NCBI RefSeq assembly: GCF_048128805.1
Contig: NC_136005.1
Span: 9,119,504 to 9,183,503, forward strand
DNA: 64,000 bases
Source of the DNA: Centroberyx gerrardi
Taxonomy: Eukaryota; Chordata; Actinopteri; Beryciformes; Berycidae
Direction: 5' to 3'
Below, piece by piece: positions 1 to 11,700 of the stretch (the first letter of the stretch is position 1; each line of letters opens with the position of its first letter). The notes under the pieces were generated by a model. That model worked only from the letters and a program-made list of their open reading frames with translations, ran no database searches and had not been told where the DNA came from. The position numbers were made by a program, and so were the translations under genes.

Positions 1-70
1 AAACATATAAGATTTGAAAAAAGCAGTCATGCAGCTTCAATAACTTGCTCTTCCTCTGTCTCTTCCTCAG

Positions 71-156
71 CCTCTGGACCAGTGATGAGTTGACCAGCCA
101 ATCCTCAGCCTCTGTGGATCGCACGTGGAGCCGTCCATGTCAGTCCGCCTTGAGTC
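71..156 (+). other. tmem275: 5' UTR part of the tmem275 coding exon
   Basis: A pyrimidine-rich stretch ending in AG at 69-70 forms a good splice acceptor, so the exon probably starts at 71 with earlier 5' UTR exon(s) left of the window. The leader has a minimal upstream ATG (ATGAGTTGA, 84-92) and another out-of-frame ATG at 137 whose frame overlaps the coding start. Either could lower translation of the main frame. Exon boundary inferred from consensus only. Confidence 0.5.
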
Positions 157-738
157 ATGGTGCTCACCGACAAAACCTCCAAACCCTCTGCTCCCCAGAA
201 GAAGGCTCCCCAGCGGCGCGCCCTGCGGCCCCAGAGCCTGCCCTCCCCGGCCCTGTGCTGCGCCTGCGGCCTGTGCATCCTGCTGGCCGGCATCAACATC
301 ACCCTGGTGGGTGCTTTTGCCTTTGGCACCTTCGTCCCCACCGGCAACCCCCCCATCATCATCGGCCCCCTGCTCCTACTGGTCGCCCTGGCCTTCTTCA
401 CGGCGTGCTGCGTGTTCAGCAGGAGGCCCCCGGCCCACGCCGCTCGCAAGGCCAAGGGGGGCGAGAGCTGGGGGCTGATGCGGATGGGGGCGGCGGCGTT
501 TGAGATGGAGACGAGCGAGCACACGCTGCAGGACACCACCGCCGTCCAGCTCAGCCCCACCAACTCCCCCAGCTCCTCACACAAGTCCAGCTCCAGCCGG
601 GAGGACAGCGGCGCTCCGCCTTCCTGTCAGGAGACCGGAGACGTGGAGGTCAGACCGCAAAACCTCAGCTTCACCTCTGACAGCAAGGAGAGCAATCCCA
701 TCCACATGCTGCCTGCTCACAACACTTCCTCTACGTAG
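157..738 (+). CDS. tmem275: Transmembrane protein 275-like, two-pass membrane protein (193 aa)
   Basis: A single open frame of 193 codons. Seen: a basic, Pro/Ser-rich N-terminus (1-31), a Cys-rich hydrophobic helix at about 33-57, a short Thr/Gly/Asn/Pro loop, a second helix at about 66-87 ending in Cys-Cys and Arg-Arg, then a hydrophilic Ser/Thr-rich tail (about 100-193) with many possible phosphorylation sites. No signal peptide is obvious, so a hairpin with both ends on the same side is likely. The third codon position is strongly G/C, unlike the flanking DNA. A polypyrimidine tract and AG end at 70, so this looks like a last exon that holds the whole reading frame; the ATG at 157 is the first one giving a long frame. 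The name rests on topology and on human synteny DMBX1-TMEM275-KNCN, not on an alignment. Molecular function is unknown. Another small two-helix protein family remains possible. Confidence 0.75.
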   Translation: MVLTDKTSKPSAPQKKAPQRRALRPQSLPSPALCCACGLCILLAGINITLVGAFAFGTFVPTGNPPIIIGPLLLLVALAFFTACCVFSRRPPAHAARKAKGGESWGLMRMGAAAFEMETSEHTLQDTTAVQLSPTNSPSSSHKSSSSREDSGAPPSCQETGDVEVRPQNLSFTSDSKESNPIHMLPAHNTSST

Positions 739-1544
739 CATGGATTTGTCTCTGCCAACTGGCTGCTGTATTGAGATGCTATGCTGTTCACACTCACACA
801 CACATGTACACACACACACACACATGTACCACTGTGAGTGGTAGATGGAAATGTCTTTGGTCGACAAGACTGAGTGTCAATTTGGAATTTGTAAAAAGAG
901 AGCAACAGCAAAAGTCCATTATGAATGGCCAGTCGCTCAGCCTGCAGTCTGAAATGTGTTGTAAAAAAAAATAACAGAGTGAATGTTTCTGGTGGTAGCT
1001 AATTCAGTGCATTATGTTATTGAATGTTTATTGCTCAGTCCCAGTATGTATTTTATGATGCGAGAACAGAAACAGGAGATGACACCTTAATCCAAGTGCC
1101 TGTTTTATGTCATTCTAGTTGTATAATGCATACAGATAAGGGCCTTTATCAAATACTGGAGATTATCCTGCGTAAAAAAATATTCTATGGATTGACTGTG
1201 GTTTGTGCTCGTCACCTTATACGTTGGAAACGAAGATGAGTGTGTCCAGCCAAGCTGCTCTGAGTCACGAAAGCTGTTCTTGTGTAAGCCTGATAAATCT
1301 GAGCCTCAGTCTTTCACACACTGTGACAGAGCCGTCGCTTTTTGATGCTCTTTGTATCAGCTGCAAAGAGCGAGAGTGCAACCTTGAGCCGCGTTAACAT
1401 GGACATTCAGGACCCAGGCACAGCATCTTTCCTTCAATTCATTCCTATGTATTTACATTGCAGTGTCATATTTACAGTAGTAACTAAGGTTATACCTCAA
1501 GAGAGAGTACATGTTTGGGGGACTTATACATTTTTACAAATAAA
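739..1544 (+). other. tmem275: tmem275 3' UTR ending at a poly(A) signal
   Basis: After the TAG stop an AT-rich, non-coding stretch of about 800 bases runs to AATAAA at 1539-1544, followed at once by a GT-rich element (tgtgatgttgttgtt), the normal cleavage/polyadenylation layout. A short (CA)n tract lies at about 790-823. No competing AATAAA with a GT-rich element is visible earlier. Confidence 0.65.
1539..1544 (+). terminator. Poly(A) signal AATAAA (tmem275)
   Basis: Canonical hexamer with a GT-rich downstream element within 10-25 bases; cleavage is expected at about 1555-1565. Confidence 0.6.
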
Positions 1545-1560
1545 ACTGTGATGTTGTTGT

Positions 1561-4500
1561 TCACACTTGCCCTGTTTTACTTGATTGTAAGTCTGTTTCA
1601 AAGCCTCACTGAGTCAACACCTGTGAATCGGCCCTTTGTGTAGCATGCACAGAAACAAAGCCATAAAAGACACAACATATGTGCATCAGGCTGGATAAGG
1701 GAGCTGCGCGGAATGTGAAGATAATTCGCTCTTATCTGAGGGGAGCCGGTGCCGTCAGTGCAAACAGCTCCTTCCCAACATGTTGCCCATCACTTGGCAT
1801 CTGACCCAACAGCTGCTGGCAAAGGCAGGGGCGCTGTTTACTCATCATTACACATCTGCTGTCCACAAACACAGCAAGCCTCGCAGTCTGATCCCTGCAC
1901 ACAGCGCAGCCATCGGAAAAGACAACAGAAGCCGCCGCTCTCATTACATTGGTGTTATTCCAGTGGGGGTTTTTCTGCGTAGATCAAGCCTGCTGAATGG
2001 CTGCAGATAGTCAGATTACATGGCTGCAGTTATCCAATTAGTCAGGAGCATACTGTATCTAAAGAGGATGACATGTCTTGGCAACCTAAACTCATTTTAT
2101 CAAACCGGTAATGAGGTCATGTTGCTCTGAGGTGCAGCGAAATCCATCCGGAAAGTAACTTGTTGCAGCTACTCAAGTTAGAGTCATTTTAGACTAATAA
2201 TACTTTTCTGAGTATTTTTATAAGACTGCACTTTTACTTCTACATGAGTATTTGCTCCTACTTTTACTGTAGTAAATTCTATTTAAAGACATAAAAGTAA
2301 TGAGATTTGGTATTGAGTCCCAAGTGGTCCCAGCCCAAAAGTTTCATTTTTGCACTACTTCCATCTATCTGCCTCTATCAGTCCCTTATCAGTCTCCATT
2401 GTGGATGTGTTGCACATCTTCTTTTTCAGGACAACCAGGGCTACTTGAAAATGAAGTAATATTTGATGTTAGTAGCTGCATTTTAGATTTACTAACAGTA
2501 AACTTGTCATTCTGGACTGTACCTTTCATAACTGATACTATAACTTTGTTTCTATGAGCTGAAATGAGCTTTCCTCTAACCTTGGCTTGTAATAATCCAT
2601 CAAATGTTTTGCAAGGACAATGCCAAAATGAGCCACCTGCTTTTTGTTGAAAGTAACTACATACTTATTTATTTCCAGGGCGCTACTGTTAATTTAAAAG
2701 TTAAAGTATCCTTACTCTTTCTTGAATAACATTTGGCTGAAGTAGCAGTACTTCTATTTAAATGTAATATTTCAGTGCTGTTTCCACCTCTGTTCCAATG
2801 TCATTATCACAAGGAAATCCAATAATGATAATCAAACTAAAAAGGTTGAAATGAATCATTTTATGGATTATAAATAAAAGGGAAGCACCTATTTGACAAA
2901 TCAAATCATCTTAAAAATGAATGAACCCAAAACACAATGTCGTTGCTGAATTTCAGTATTTATTTTCTAAATGTAACTCTCTTCCTGTGTGAAACTAAAC
3001 AGTGTTTGTTCTGATAAAGGAGTTTTGCAGCTCCTCCTCTGTGTGGCTGCAGGGTCAGTGAGGCAGCGTTTGGACGGGCTGCTGGACAGCAAAAGACTTC
3101 AAATGAACAACAATCAAAGGGAACCTATGAAAAATGACCATGACCTCTACTTTCTATCTCATTCCCTGATCATTGTTTCCTAGAGGCCACCTGTAATTCT
3201 CCACCTGGGTGCCAAACTGAAAGCCTCTGTGACTGTGACTTTATCAGAACAGACACAGTTTATTTTCACATAGGAAGAGAGTTACATTTAGTAAACACTG
3301 AATAAACACTGATATTCAGCAAAGATGTTGTGTTTTTGAAGGTGATTTGATCATGTCATTCACATAAACATTAATGTCAACTATACAGTTTAGACAATAA
3401 ATGGCTCCATAATGAGACATCTGCCATTTGAAACAAGTGACACCTATTCATACAAAATTATTGATCAAAATGTAAAATATATATATATGGTAATTTGTAA
3501 GGAAGGTAGATAATAATACTGAATGATGAACAAGATCAGACAATGATTTATATCTAAAATGGAGATATAGTGTTTAGGAAATTAACTCTTATTCATAAAC
3601 AATAGTGATAATTCATTATCTTTTTTCAGAAAGCACATAGTCGTTACAGTTTATTGTGTGTGTGCTGCAGAAAGATCATGAGACAAATGAACTGTGTTTT
3701 ACTCTCATGTTCATGGTTACAGCCTGAAAAGATTTTATAACCCCATTATGAATCTATTTCACCATGCGGGAGCCACAGCAGCACAATGCATAATGTTTTA
3801 TTCTTATGATTAATCATCTCACGATTCTTCAAATATGATCTACTGCAATAACAGTCGTTGATAATTGACAAAAAAAACTGCAGTAATTTGCAAACTGATC
3901 TTCATTCCATTTGGCTCCACTCATTAAAGCAGTGATTTGTGAACTCAATAATGTTGACAGTGAGGCTGAAGGGACATTATCACTCGTGTCAGCGAGAGCT
4001 GAATGATTCACAAAGCAGTAGTAAAGACCATTACTTTTATGCAAATAGCGCACATTAGAATGAAAGACGGGATCAGTAGGCGTACAATGAACCTGAATCA
4101 CACGCAACAAGCTTGATGAATGATGATTCATGTAGCTTTATCATTTTGTTCAAAAGACTAAATTACCAAGAAGACTTCAGTTGCATTTGACAGGGATCAA
4201 GCAACATTTCAGTCTTATGTCTCCACCTTGTGGAAAGGGGACAAATATTAATGTCTATATTTCACATGAAGTGAAAAGAGCAGGAAGGCTGATGAAGGAA
4301 TATCATAAAGTAATAAAAGAAAAGGAATCGTGCATGTAGAAAAAGTGGCTACTCACTTAAAGTAGTGTAAAGTAGCCTTACAACTACTTGCAACATAGTT
4401 TAGGAATTTTCTGCTTTTCTCTTATAGTGTTAAAAAGACAAACCCTCCTCTCTTTTCTCATAACCTGCATTAGATTTCATGCTATCCTCAAGTAAAGAAT

Positions 4501-5800
4501 ATTTCATACATGAAAAACGTTCAAAAAGTGAAGAGAATTTAGCAGATTTGGCAATTTGGCTTTTTTTTTTTTTTTCCCCTAATTAAAACTCCACAGGAAA
4601 TGACCATGTTACTTTCACCATGTGTAATGCTGTGTCCAGTCACTAGAGGGCAGTATCTCCATTCACACCGTGTTGATGAGCCTCACTTGTCATGTTCATC
4701 TCAAGGTGAGAGAACTAATTTCATTCAATTTAATGATTTAATTTAATGTTTTTTTGAGTTTGTTTTGGTCGCTAATATTTCATTGAAAATGAAGCATGCC
4801 AGGCAGCTTTCTGCAATGATCTTTATATAACATCTGCAAAATGTTCACATTTTATCATAATATCCTCTGCCTTTTGGTCGTATCGATCCTTAACGAAAAT
4901 ATAACAGTCCCATGATCAACTCGAGAAGATACAAATATCACAGAAAACCTATACGTCCCTAGGAATATTATAGACATATCACTGGAGATAAAATAAATAA
5001 ATAAATAAATAAATGAATAAATAAAAATACAATAAACTAGGGTACGTTAAGGTGACTATGAACTCACTATTGGATACTACAGACACACTATAGGTCCCTA
5101 TAGGAATATTATAGGGATAGTGATATCATAAGAGATAAAACAAAAATACAATTAAGCATGATAAAGTCTCTATATAACGCACTATTGAATACCACACACT
5201 GTAGGGCCCTATAGGAATATAATAGGAATATCATAGCGATTTTTCGTTGTTGTGATAACCAATTGCTTAGTAATAAATAAGCAGTAGAATTAAGTTCCTC
5301 CACCCCTCCCACCCTGATGCTGCCCTTAAATTTCCCCTTAAGTAGCTTCAAAGTTAGAAAAAACTTTTTTTTCTCCACACTGTAATAGCCTATAATGCCT
5401 ATATATATTCTGTATCTTCTTGTTCAAACGCTTCATTGAAGCTTTCGTTGCTTATATTGAGTAAAATATTGAAACCCAAGACGCCATTTTTTATGGCTAC
5501 ACGGTCAAATGTAAGAAAGTTGTCTTTTGCATCATTTTATACACATTTTCATGTACTTCAGCATGACATATTTGTTATCTTTGGAAACCTTGGGATCTTG
5601 ACTATAGTAGCCTATTTAAAACAAAGTTCTGTCAACAAAGCTTGGCCACGGAAGATGCGTTTGTAACGATGGACCAGCCAGACGAAGAGGCACATGCAAT
5701 TTCGATAAGTTTCTATTTGTTGTGTCATCTATGAAGGACAAATGTGGCCCTATTGTGAAAATATTTATATATGCAATTTATAATTTTGTTGGGCACAATT
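1561..5800. other. Intergenic, AT-rich, no gene seen
   Basis: No coding exon is supported. The sequence is AT-rich with short simple tracts: T15 near 4561, (AAAT)n near 4990-5025, and a local reiteration of the phrase 'ccctataggaatattatag' with small variants at about 4960, 5097 and 5207, which suggests a decayed tandem duplication. One CTCF-like motif is given separately. Confidence 0.6.
4640..4653 (+). promoter_or_regulatory. CTCF-like motif
   Basis: tcactagagggcag matches the vertebrate CTCF core CCASYAGRKGGCRS at 13 of 14 positions (first base differs). One of four plus-orientation matches between tmem275 and dmbx1. Motif only; no occupancy data. Confidence 0.35.
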
Positions 5801-5839
5801 TGTGGCAAACTTTCCCATCCACATCCCAAGTTGTGCCCA

Positions 5840-6010
5840 GGTTTGCCTCCCGGCCTCCAAACGGCACGCGGACAAAGCGCTCGGCTGCCGCTGCCGCTGC
5901 ACTCCGTCGTCCTTGGGCCTCCTGCCTGCAGCTCGCTGTGCTGCAGAGGGATGCAGGTATCCTCCTGCGGCCCTGAACCGCAGCCGGGTCGTCTCTGAAC
6001 CGCTGCTGAA
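5840..6010. promoter_or_regulatory. Isolated CpG-rich patch
   Basis: A compact GC- and CpG-rich block in AT-rich surroundings (ggcacgcgg, aagcgctcggctgccgctg, cgtcgtcc, gccgggtcgtc). It contains a donor-like gatgcag/gtatcc at about 5957. Translations in all frames are low-complexity Ala/Arg runs and resemble no protein I know. It may be an unannotated promoter, a lncRNA first exon or a GC-rich repeat relic. Confidence 0.35.
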
Positions 6011-6428
6011 AAATACATTTCCCACAGGAAATACACCACATTCCCAGATAACCGGAAGATAGAACAATAGCAAGGTTACAGTGTCTTTGACCCTCTGTCT
6101 GAACATAATCATCACACAGGTGACTGACCCGTTGTGTTTCCTTCACCCCCAGCTTCTTACCCAGGCCCGGCCCACACGCTCCGCTCCTGCGGTTTGCATA
6201 AGTCATTTGTCTTTCCACTTTTGAAGTCTGGCCTTCTGTCCCACCTCTGTTGTTGAGTAGAATAGGCATTTAACCGCCCACATCTTCAAATGAAGTGCCA
6301 TTAATATTATCCTTCTTTGCGGTTATCATTGCAGCGTGTCCCTCCAAACAGCAGCTATAATTCCTAACGACTGCTGTGAGTGCTGACTCGGCTATTGTAA
6401 AACAAATGATATCTCTGTCCTGTTGGAA

Positions 6429-6440
6429 TAATCCTAATCT
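6429..6440 (+). promoter_or_regulatory. Tandem bicoid/Otx-type sites TAATCC-TAATCT
   Basis: Two abutting TAATCY sites. K50 homeodomains (Otx, Gsc, Pitx, and the Dmbx1 encoded in this window) prefer TAATCC. Six-base sites are frequent by chance; the tandem arrangement is what makes it worth listing. Confidence 0.3.
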
Positions 6441-6771
6441 ATTTCAATGGAGGGGCCGTATTAAAATGACGAAGGGGTGGATATTACCATCGCGTGATAA
6501 ATGCACAAATGTCCACCAAAGCTGAATCAGACACCACATTTTAATGGCCTGATTGCTCATTCATTTCTCGCCTCATTCTCTAGCAGCCCTGCCCCCTCCT
6601 TTTAATGCGGAGCTGGTCATATTTTGTCCCAGATTAGTATAGATGCTGGCTGACAGTTGCCTCTGCTCAAGGTATTTAGAAGACATAATTCATTCATAGA
6701 TCTGGAAGTGCTCTCATTTGTCATCCCCATTTTTCTGCCGACTCCCTCCACAGTCGCTGATTCCTCTGGGT

Positions 6772-6820
6772 GGTGTGTGTGTGTGTGCTTGTGTGAGAGT
6801 GTGTGTGTGTGTGTGTGTGT
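6772..6820. repeat. (TG)n microsatellite, interrupted
   Basis: Two TG arrays separated by cttgtgagag. Confidence 0.9.
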
Positions 6821-7034
6821 CAGGGGAGATGAGGGCCAGGGCAGTTTCAGCTGATGTATTAGCTGGCATATGCAAGCAATGAATTATCAAGGAGGAGAAG
6901 GAGTCAATTATCCAGTCCTAAAGAGGGGCCGGGCCTGTGTGGCCTAGGGGCCCCTTTCCATATTTACCAAATCATTTCACAGAAAGGTATGCTGGGAGAC
7001 CTGGGGAGCGGTGTGAGGGAGAGGAGACAGTATG

Positions 7035-7060
7035 CACGCACGCACACACACACACACATA

Positions 7061-7101
<41 letters not shown>

Positions 7102-7103
7102 GC
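7035..7103. repeat. (CA)n microsatellite, interrupted
   Basis: About 30 CA units with single-base interruptions (atag, cgca). Confidence 0.9.
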
Positions 7104-10100
7104 TCACGTTCGCCTTCGACCCCTCTCCAACTCAACCTTGCCCCCTCTCTTCGCTGCACCCCCCTCGCACGCCGTGCTCAGTGCCGTCTCCTCAGTTAAC
7201 AAGGGCAGCGGTGACGTTTGGATCCGTCCGAGTAATAATCCATTTTTTTTTTATATACACACACACCAACTCCTCTCTCAAACTGATTTGGGCTGAGCTG
7301 GAATAGCCGCGCCGTGACCGTCAGCCATTTTGCCGCGTCCCAATTCTCTCCCCTAGCTGCCTCGCCTCGAATCAAAATGGGGCCCTGATTGACTGCGCCG
7401 CTCTGACTAATAGAGTGGATACGGCAAATGGAAAACCCAGCACTTTCATATCCAAAGTCTCTTACCCCCCCTGCGTCCCCAGTCACTTTGCCTTGACATA
7501 TTTCCAGAGATTGAGCGTTCTATCCTGTTTTTGATGAGGACAGGCTGAGCGGAGGTGGCAGTCAGGACCCTCAGACGGCAGCGGCCGGGCTGACAGAGCC
7601 TCCGGTGACTGACGGGGCTGACACTTAGGGAAATGAGGTCGTTAGACAGCATTATGAGCGGGCTGATAGCTCAGTAATGGGTTTTAACGCTGGAATTTAA
7701 CACAGAAGCCCACCGGGGACGGGTTTGATGTGCGGGCGGACAGGTGGGTTCCTCCAGAATAAAGAGGGGAACTCTCAGGGGCGCCGGAGAGAACAGGCCG
7801 GGTTGAGGGAAATAGGGGATGAGGGAGGGAAAAGAAGAGTGGAAAGAGGAGGGGAAACACTCTAAAAATAAAATGCGCCTGCCAATGATCCTCTTTACCA
7901 CAAGGAAATCAAGAAGAGTGTTTCAGCAGATGACTGACCTCGTTTTTGATCCTCCGTTCGCCTGCCCTTCACTTGGGGCCTGCTGAAAGTTTTTTTGCCT
8001 TCTTTTGTTTTGTTTGCGGTCGTAGGAAATTCCTCTGAGCGTACGGAGCAAATGAAAAATTATCTCTTCCATCCAGATGATTGTTTCTCCGAAGTGCCGA
8101 AGTCTGTTTTAATCTGTTATGGCTCAATGGCAGAAAGTACCGATTCCTAAAACAATTGAACAGTTTCGCGTCCTTTGTTGTGTTTTGGAAGATTTATAAT
8201 TTTGCACGCTGTATGCACACAGCTTCCAAGCTGCCTTGAGTCTTAAGATCCCAAGTTTCAAGAAAGGGTGTCTAAATTTAGCCCATAACGATAAACTCTT
8301 AAGTTATAAGACATAGGCTAATGCGTAAGGGTGTTAAAACCAGTGGGATAGTTTAGGGGAGATTAAGGGACGTATCAAAGACTTGCGTAAAGCTCCGTCA
8401 AGAGCTGTGCGGTTGTTTGGTGGGCATCCGCAGATGCTTTTAAAAAAAAAGGCAGGAGTGGCTCAGAGAGCTTTGGCAGCCAGTGAGTGACTGATAATGT
8501 CTCAACATCACTCCCATTACTCCTTTTGGCTGTGCTGTGAAAACGAATGGTCCACTTTACTGCTGTCGCGGACCTGGCACGGCCTGTTCAGGAGGAAGAT
8601 TTAGAGCGGCATTACGGCCGTCCGGCGGAGGGCAAGACAACTCACAGGAGAGGATGAAATGGATGAGGTGGGGCAGAGTGATGGTGGCGGTTTCATTCCC
8701 CCGACTTTCGGTTTGGGCGAGATGAATCACGCTTGGCCTCTTTGAGAGGGTTATGGAGGGAAAAAGGAGGTCATGTTTCCTTGGGTGCAGATGAGAAAGG
8801 TTCACAATACAAATCAAGTCCAAAAGCTTCAGTGTGTGTTTCGGCTCCATGTCCTCCAGGCATCTGTTTCACAACACTCGAGAGGGCACACACCGAGTTC
8901 AACCTCATCAGAACAGCCCAACTGGTCAAAAAGTGATTTCTGGTTTATTAGAGGTGTGTGTGTGTGCTCGTATGTGTGTGTGTAGTTGTATCTACGTGTG
9001 TGTGTGTGGAGATAGACTAGTGACAACCCCATTTCTGTTTATTTCTGGTGTGATAAGTATCTTTTCAGCGACCCTCTTCACAAGGTCCTGCTGCTTTAAT
9101 CGGCATCTGTCTGTGAATTCATCAAGCCACTTTCACTTGCTCAACTGAACATAAAGCCTTTATTCAGAAGTTGTGGAAGAACAGAAAAAAATAACAGCCC
9201 CTTTCACTGCCAGAGGTGTGGATGATCGCTGCAGCGGGCTTAAGTGACAGGTAAATTGCAGGTTAAGTGGAGAACACAGCCTTTTAACAAGAGACTCCAG
9301 GCTCCTGCAAATCCTCCTTAGTCTCTAATCTGAATACAAAAGGCAGGGGCGGGGGGATTAAATCTGACCCCTCAATGTTCTGTTTGTTCCAGACTCCAGT
9401 CGAGGGCCCGCCGTAGCCAGCAGGAGAGTCCCAGGTTTACGTTTCCCTTTGTGCAACGTGGCGGCATTTAAAAACAACGCCGTCCACAATGAAGCCTCTT
9501 CAGTGGCTAATTTCCCCGGGACAAAGGAAGGCCTGGAGTCGCTGGCTCCCTCCTCATAGCCATTCTTATCGGGGGCTTCGCGTAAAAAAGATGTAGTTGG
9601 AATTCTTTTAAAAGGGGGGACTGTTTATTTAATTGTGGATGAAAATGCCATAACGCGGCACCATTATCACAGGCTGCTGTGGAGGAAAACAAAATCCGTC
9701 TTTATTTAGCGATGACGACGGTTAGAAAGAGGAGAAGGGAGAGAAGGGGCCGGGGTGAGGCAGGCGGTTAGGGCTTGCCGAGAGAAAGGCGCTTTGGGTT
9801 GTCAACGTTTTAGAGGCTTAGAGTCAAACCTATCCGGGCTCAGGAGAGAGGAGTCTGGGTGTTAGGCAGGCAGAATGACTCCTGATAGAAGGAGTTTGCG
9901 GCTCAAGTCGAGAGGAATCGTCTTGGCTCCCGGATGAGGGGAGGACTAATTGATTCTCTGAAGTTTCCTGTCGCCGAGCCCGATTACAGGTATGACCGGA
10001 TTAAAAAAGGAGAGGAAAAAAACAAGGGATCTGGAGGAGGGAAACGGTAAAAATCAAAGAGAAGAGAAGATGAGGGCTGCCATAGACGGATCAGCATCAC

Positions 10101-10814
10101 ATATACGCATTGATGTGTTCGCTTTGTGTGTGCGCTTTGTGTGTGTGTGTGCATGTGTGTATGCTCGTATTTACACACACCGGTGCACCTGCGTTTGATC
10201 TCTATGCTCAGTAGCAATCATCAGGTCACATTGCAAGGCCCCTTCCTCCAGCGTGTTGCACAGGAGCACGTTGTGTTGTAGCAGCAGGCGCCCCTCATCA
10301 CTCACTTCTGGTTAACACGTCTCAAAGCCAGAGGCATGTGTCTCGCCTGCCCATAACAGCCCACCACAAGATTGAGTACTGAGGCATGCGGGAGCCATAG
10401 TGAGGCGGGCTGCGAGAGAGAAGGCTCCAGGAGAAGGAGAGTTAGGACGCATATCCAGACCTAAGCTGTCATGCGCGCGGCTGTAATGGCTTGTTTAGTG
10501 GCAAAGTCCAATCTAGGGCCCCAGAGAGCCATTATTCCCGGACTATCGATTGGGCCCCACGGCCACCTCGGCTCGGGCCCCTGTCCCTGATCCTGTTCAG
10601 TAATAAGCGTACTCATGTCAAGGCGGTAATTATCATTGATCTGTAGCCGCTGTGACAGGGCGGCGGCCCCTTGCCGTGATTCATACCCAGCATGGGGCTA
10701 CTGGACTCCAGGCACCGAGCCACCAATCTCCCTTAGTCACAGCTTCTGGTGGCACCGCCATGCCCGGCCCGGGAAACAAAGGAAAGTTGGGAGATGGAGA
10801 TTTCTACTTCGAGT

Positions 10815-11075
10815 GTCTGGGGTGGCAGTTTGATCATGGGGCTAGAAAGGCTGATTACCAGCTGGAGAGTCACTGGTTTGATCTCTGGCACAAAACTACA
10901 AACTCAAGCTGGTGACTGCTGGATAGTAGCACATCTGTGGTGTAAATTGTGTCCAAGTAGCCTCAACCAAGAACTCTAAACTGCTTTATGGCCGACTCTG
11001 TACTCTGATCTTTCTGTGGATGCATATGTGTGATGGACGGACAGTGGAATACCTTCTAAATAAACTTAACTTTTA
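10815..11075 (+). mobile_element. tRNA-derived SINE-like element
   Basis: A B-box-like ggtttgatctc at 10875-10885 sits inside 'gagtcactggtttgatctctgg', which is typical of tRNA-related SINE heads, after a weak A-box-like tggcagtttgatcatgg region. Body to about 11050, with an A/T-rich tail (taaataaac). Target duplications were not identified, so the limits are approximate. Confidence 0.4.
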
Positions 11076-11654
11076 CCCAGAAAGCTAAACCACGAATGTC
11101 CTCTCCATCTCCTCACCCATTTTAGCTGGTACTACGGTTTCTGTTTCCCCTGTTTCATCTCTCTGCCCTTCCCCTGCCTGGGCCAGGATGCCCCACCTCT
11201 CCCTGGGTGATAAGCAGAGAGATTTATCACTGTTGATCTGCCACTGTGTGCTAACCTGCGGCGCAGTGAGAGGAGCGAGGCGCAGCATGTAGAGACACAA
11301 TGTTACTGTGGACGTTTTATTAGTATGTTAGTGTTGCGCTTACAAGGTAGACGTCAGTTACATGTTACGCCACAATGTGTGCGGCTTTGTGTGGGTTTGC
11401 TGTTTAGAGCAGTGTTGATTTCTTAATATTTGCGCGCAGTCAGAGCTTGATTCTTGCTCGACTTTTGATTAAATGTTGCCGGCCACTCATGAAGTCATAT
11501 TATCTGTACTTCCCTATGACTTTATTGGAGAAAGCTTTCACCGGCTATCTCTGATTGAATCTAATTGCTGCTACTTGCGCTTGGTAACCCCCCACCCAGA
11601 GTGAAGTGACAGAGGAGGGTGAGGATGGGGGGGAGCGGGGCGAGCGAGACAGGC

Positions 11655-11655
<1 letters not shown>

Positions 11656-11700
<45 letters not shown>
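11656..11700. repeat. (GA)n microsatellite
   Basis: About 18 GA units followed by GACA units. Confidence 0.9.

Larger units (their letters stand above)
6011..10780. other. Gene-free block with enhancer-like texture
   Basis: No coding exon supported. Unlike 1.6-5.8 kb this block has mixed composition, long unique stretches, and motifs such as paired TAATCC/TAATCT at 6429-6440 and aattatcattgatc near 10627. These fit, but do not prove, non-coding regulatory DNA of dmbx1. It also holds (TG)n at 6772-6820, (CA)n at 7035-7103 and TG tracts near 8955-9008 and 10125-10165. Confidence 0.4.

Noticed and set aside
105..584. 159-codon minus-strand frame overlapping tmem275
   Set aside because: Shadow of the GC-rich coding exon; no recognisable protein and the plus frame has clear membrane helices.
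5722..6269. Overlapping frames across the CpG patch as a gene
   Set aside because: Ala/Arg/Ser low-complexity peptides in several frames at once, with no start, splice or domain support.
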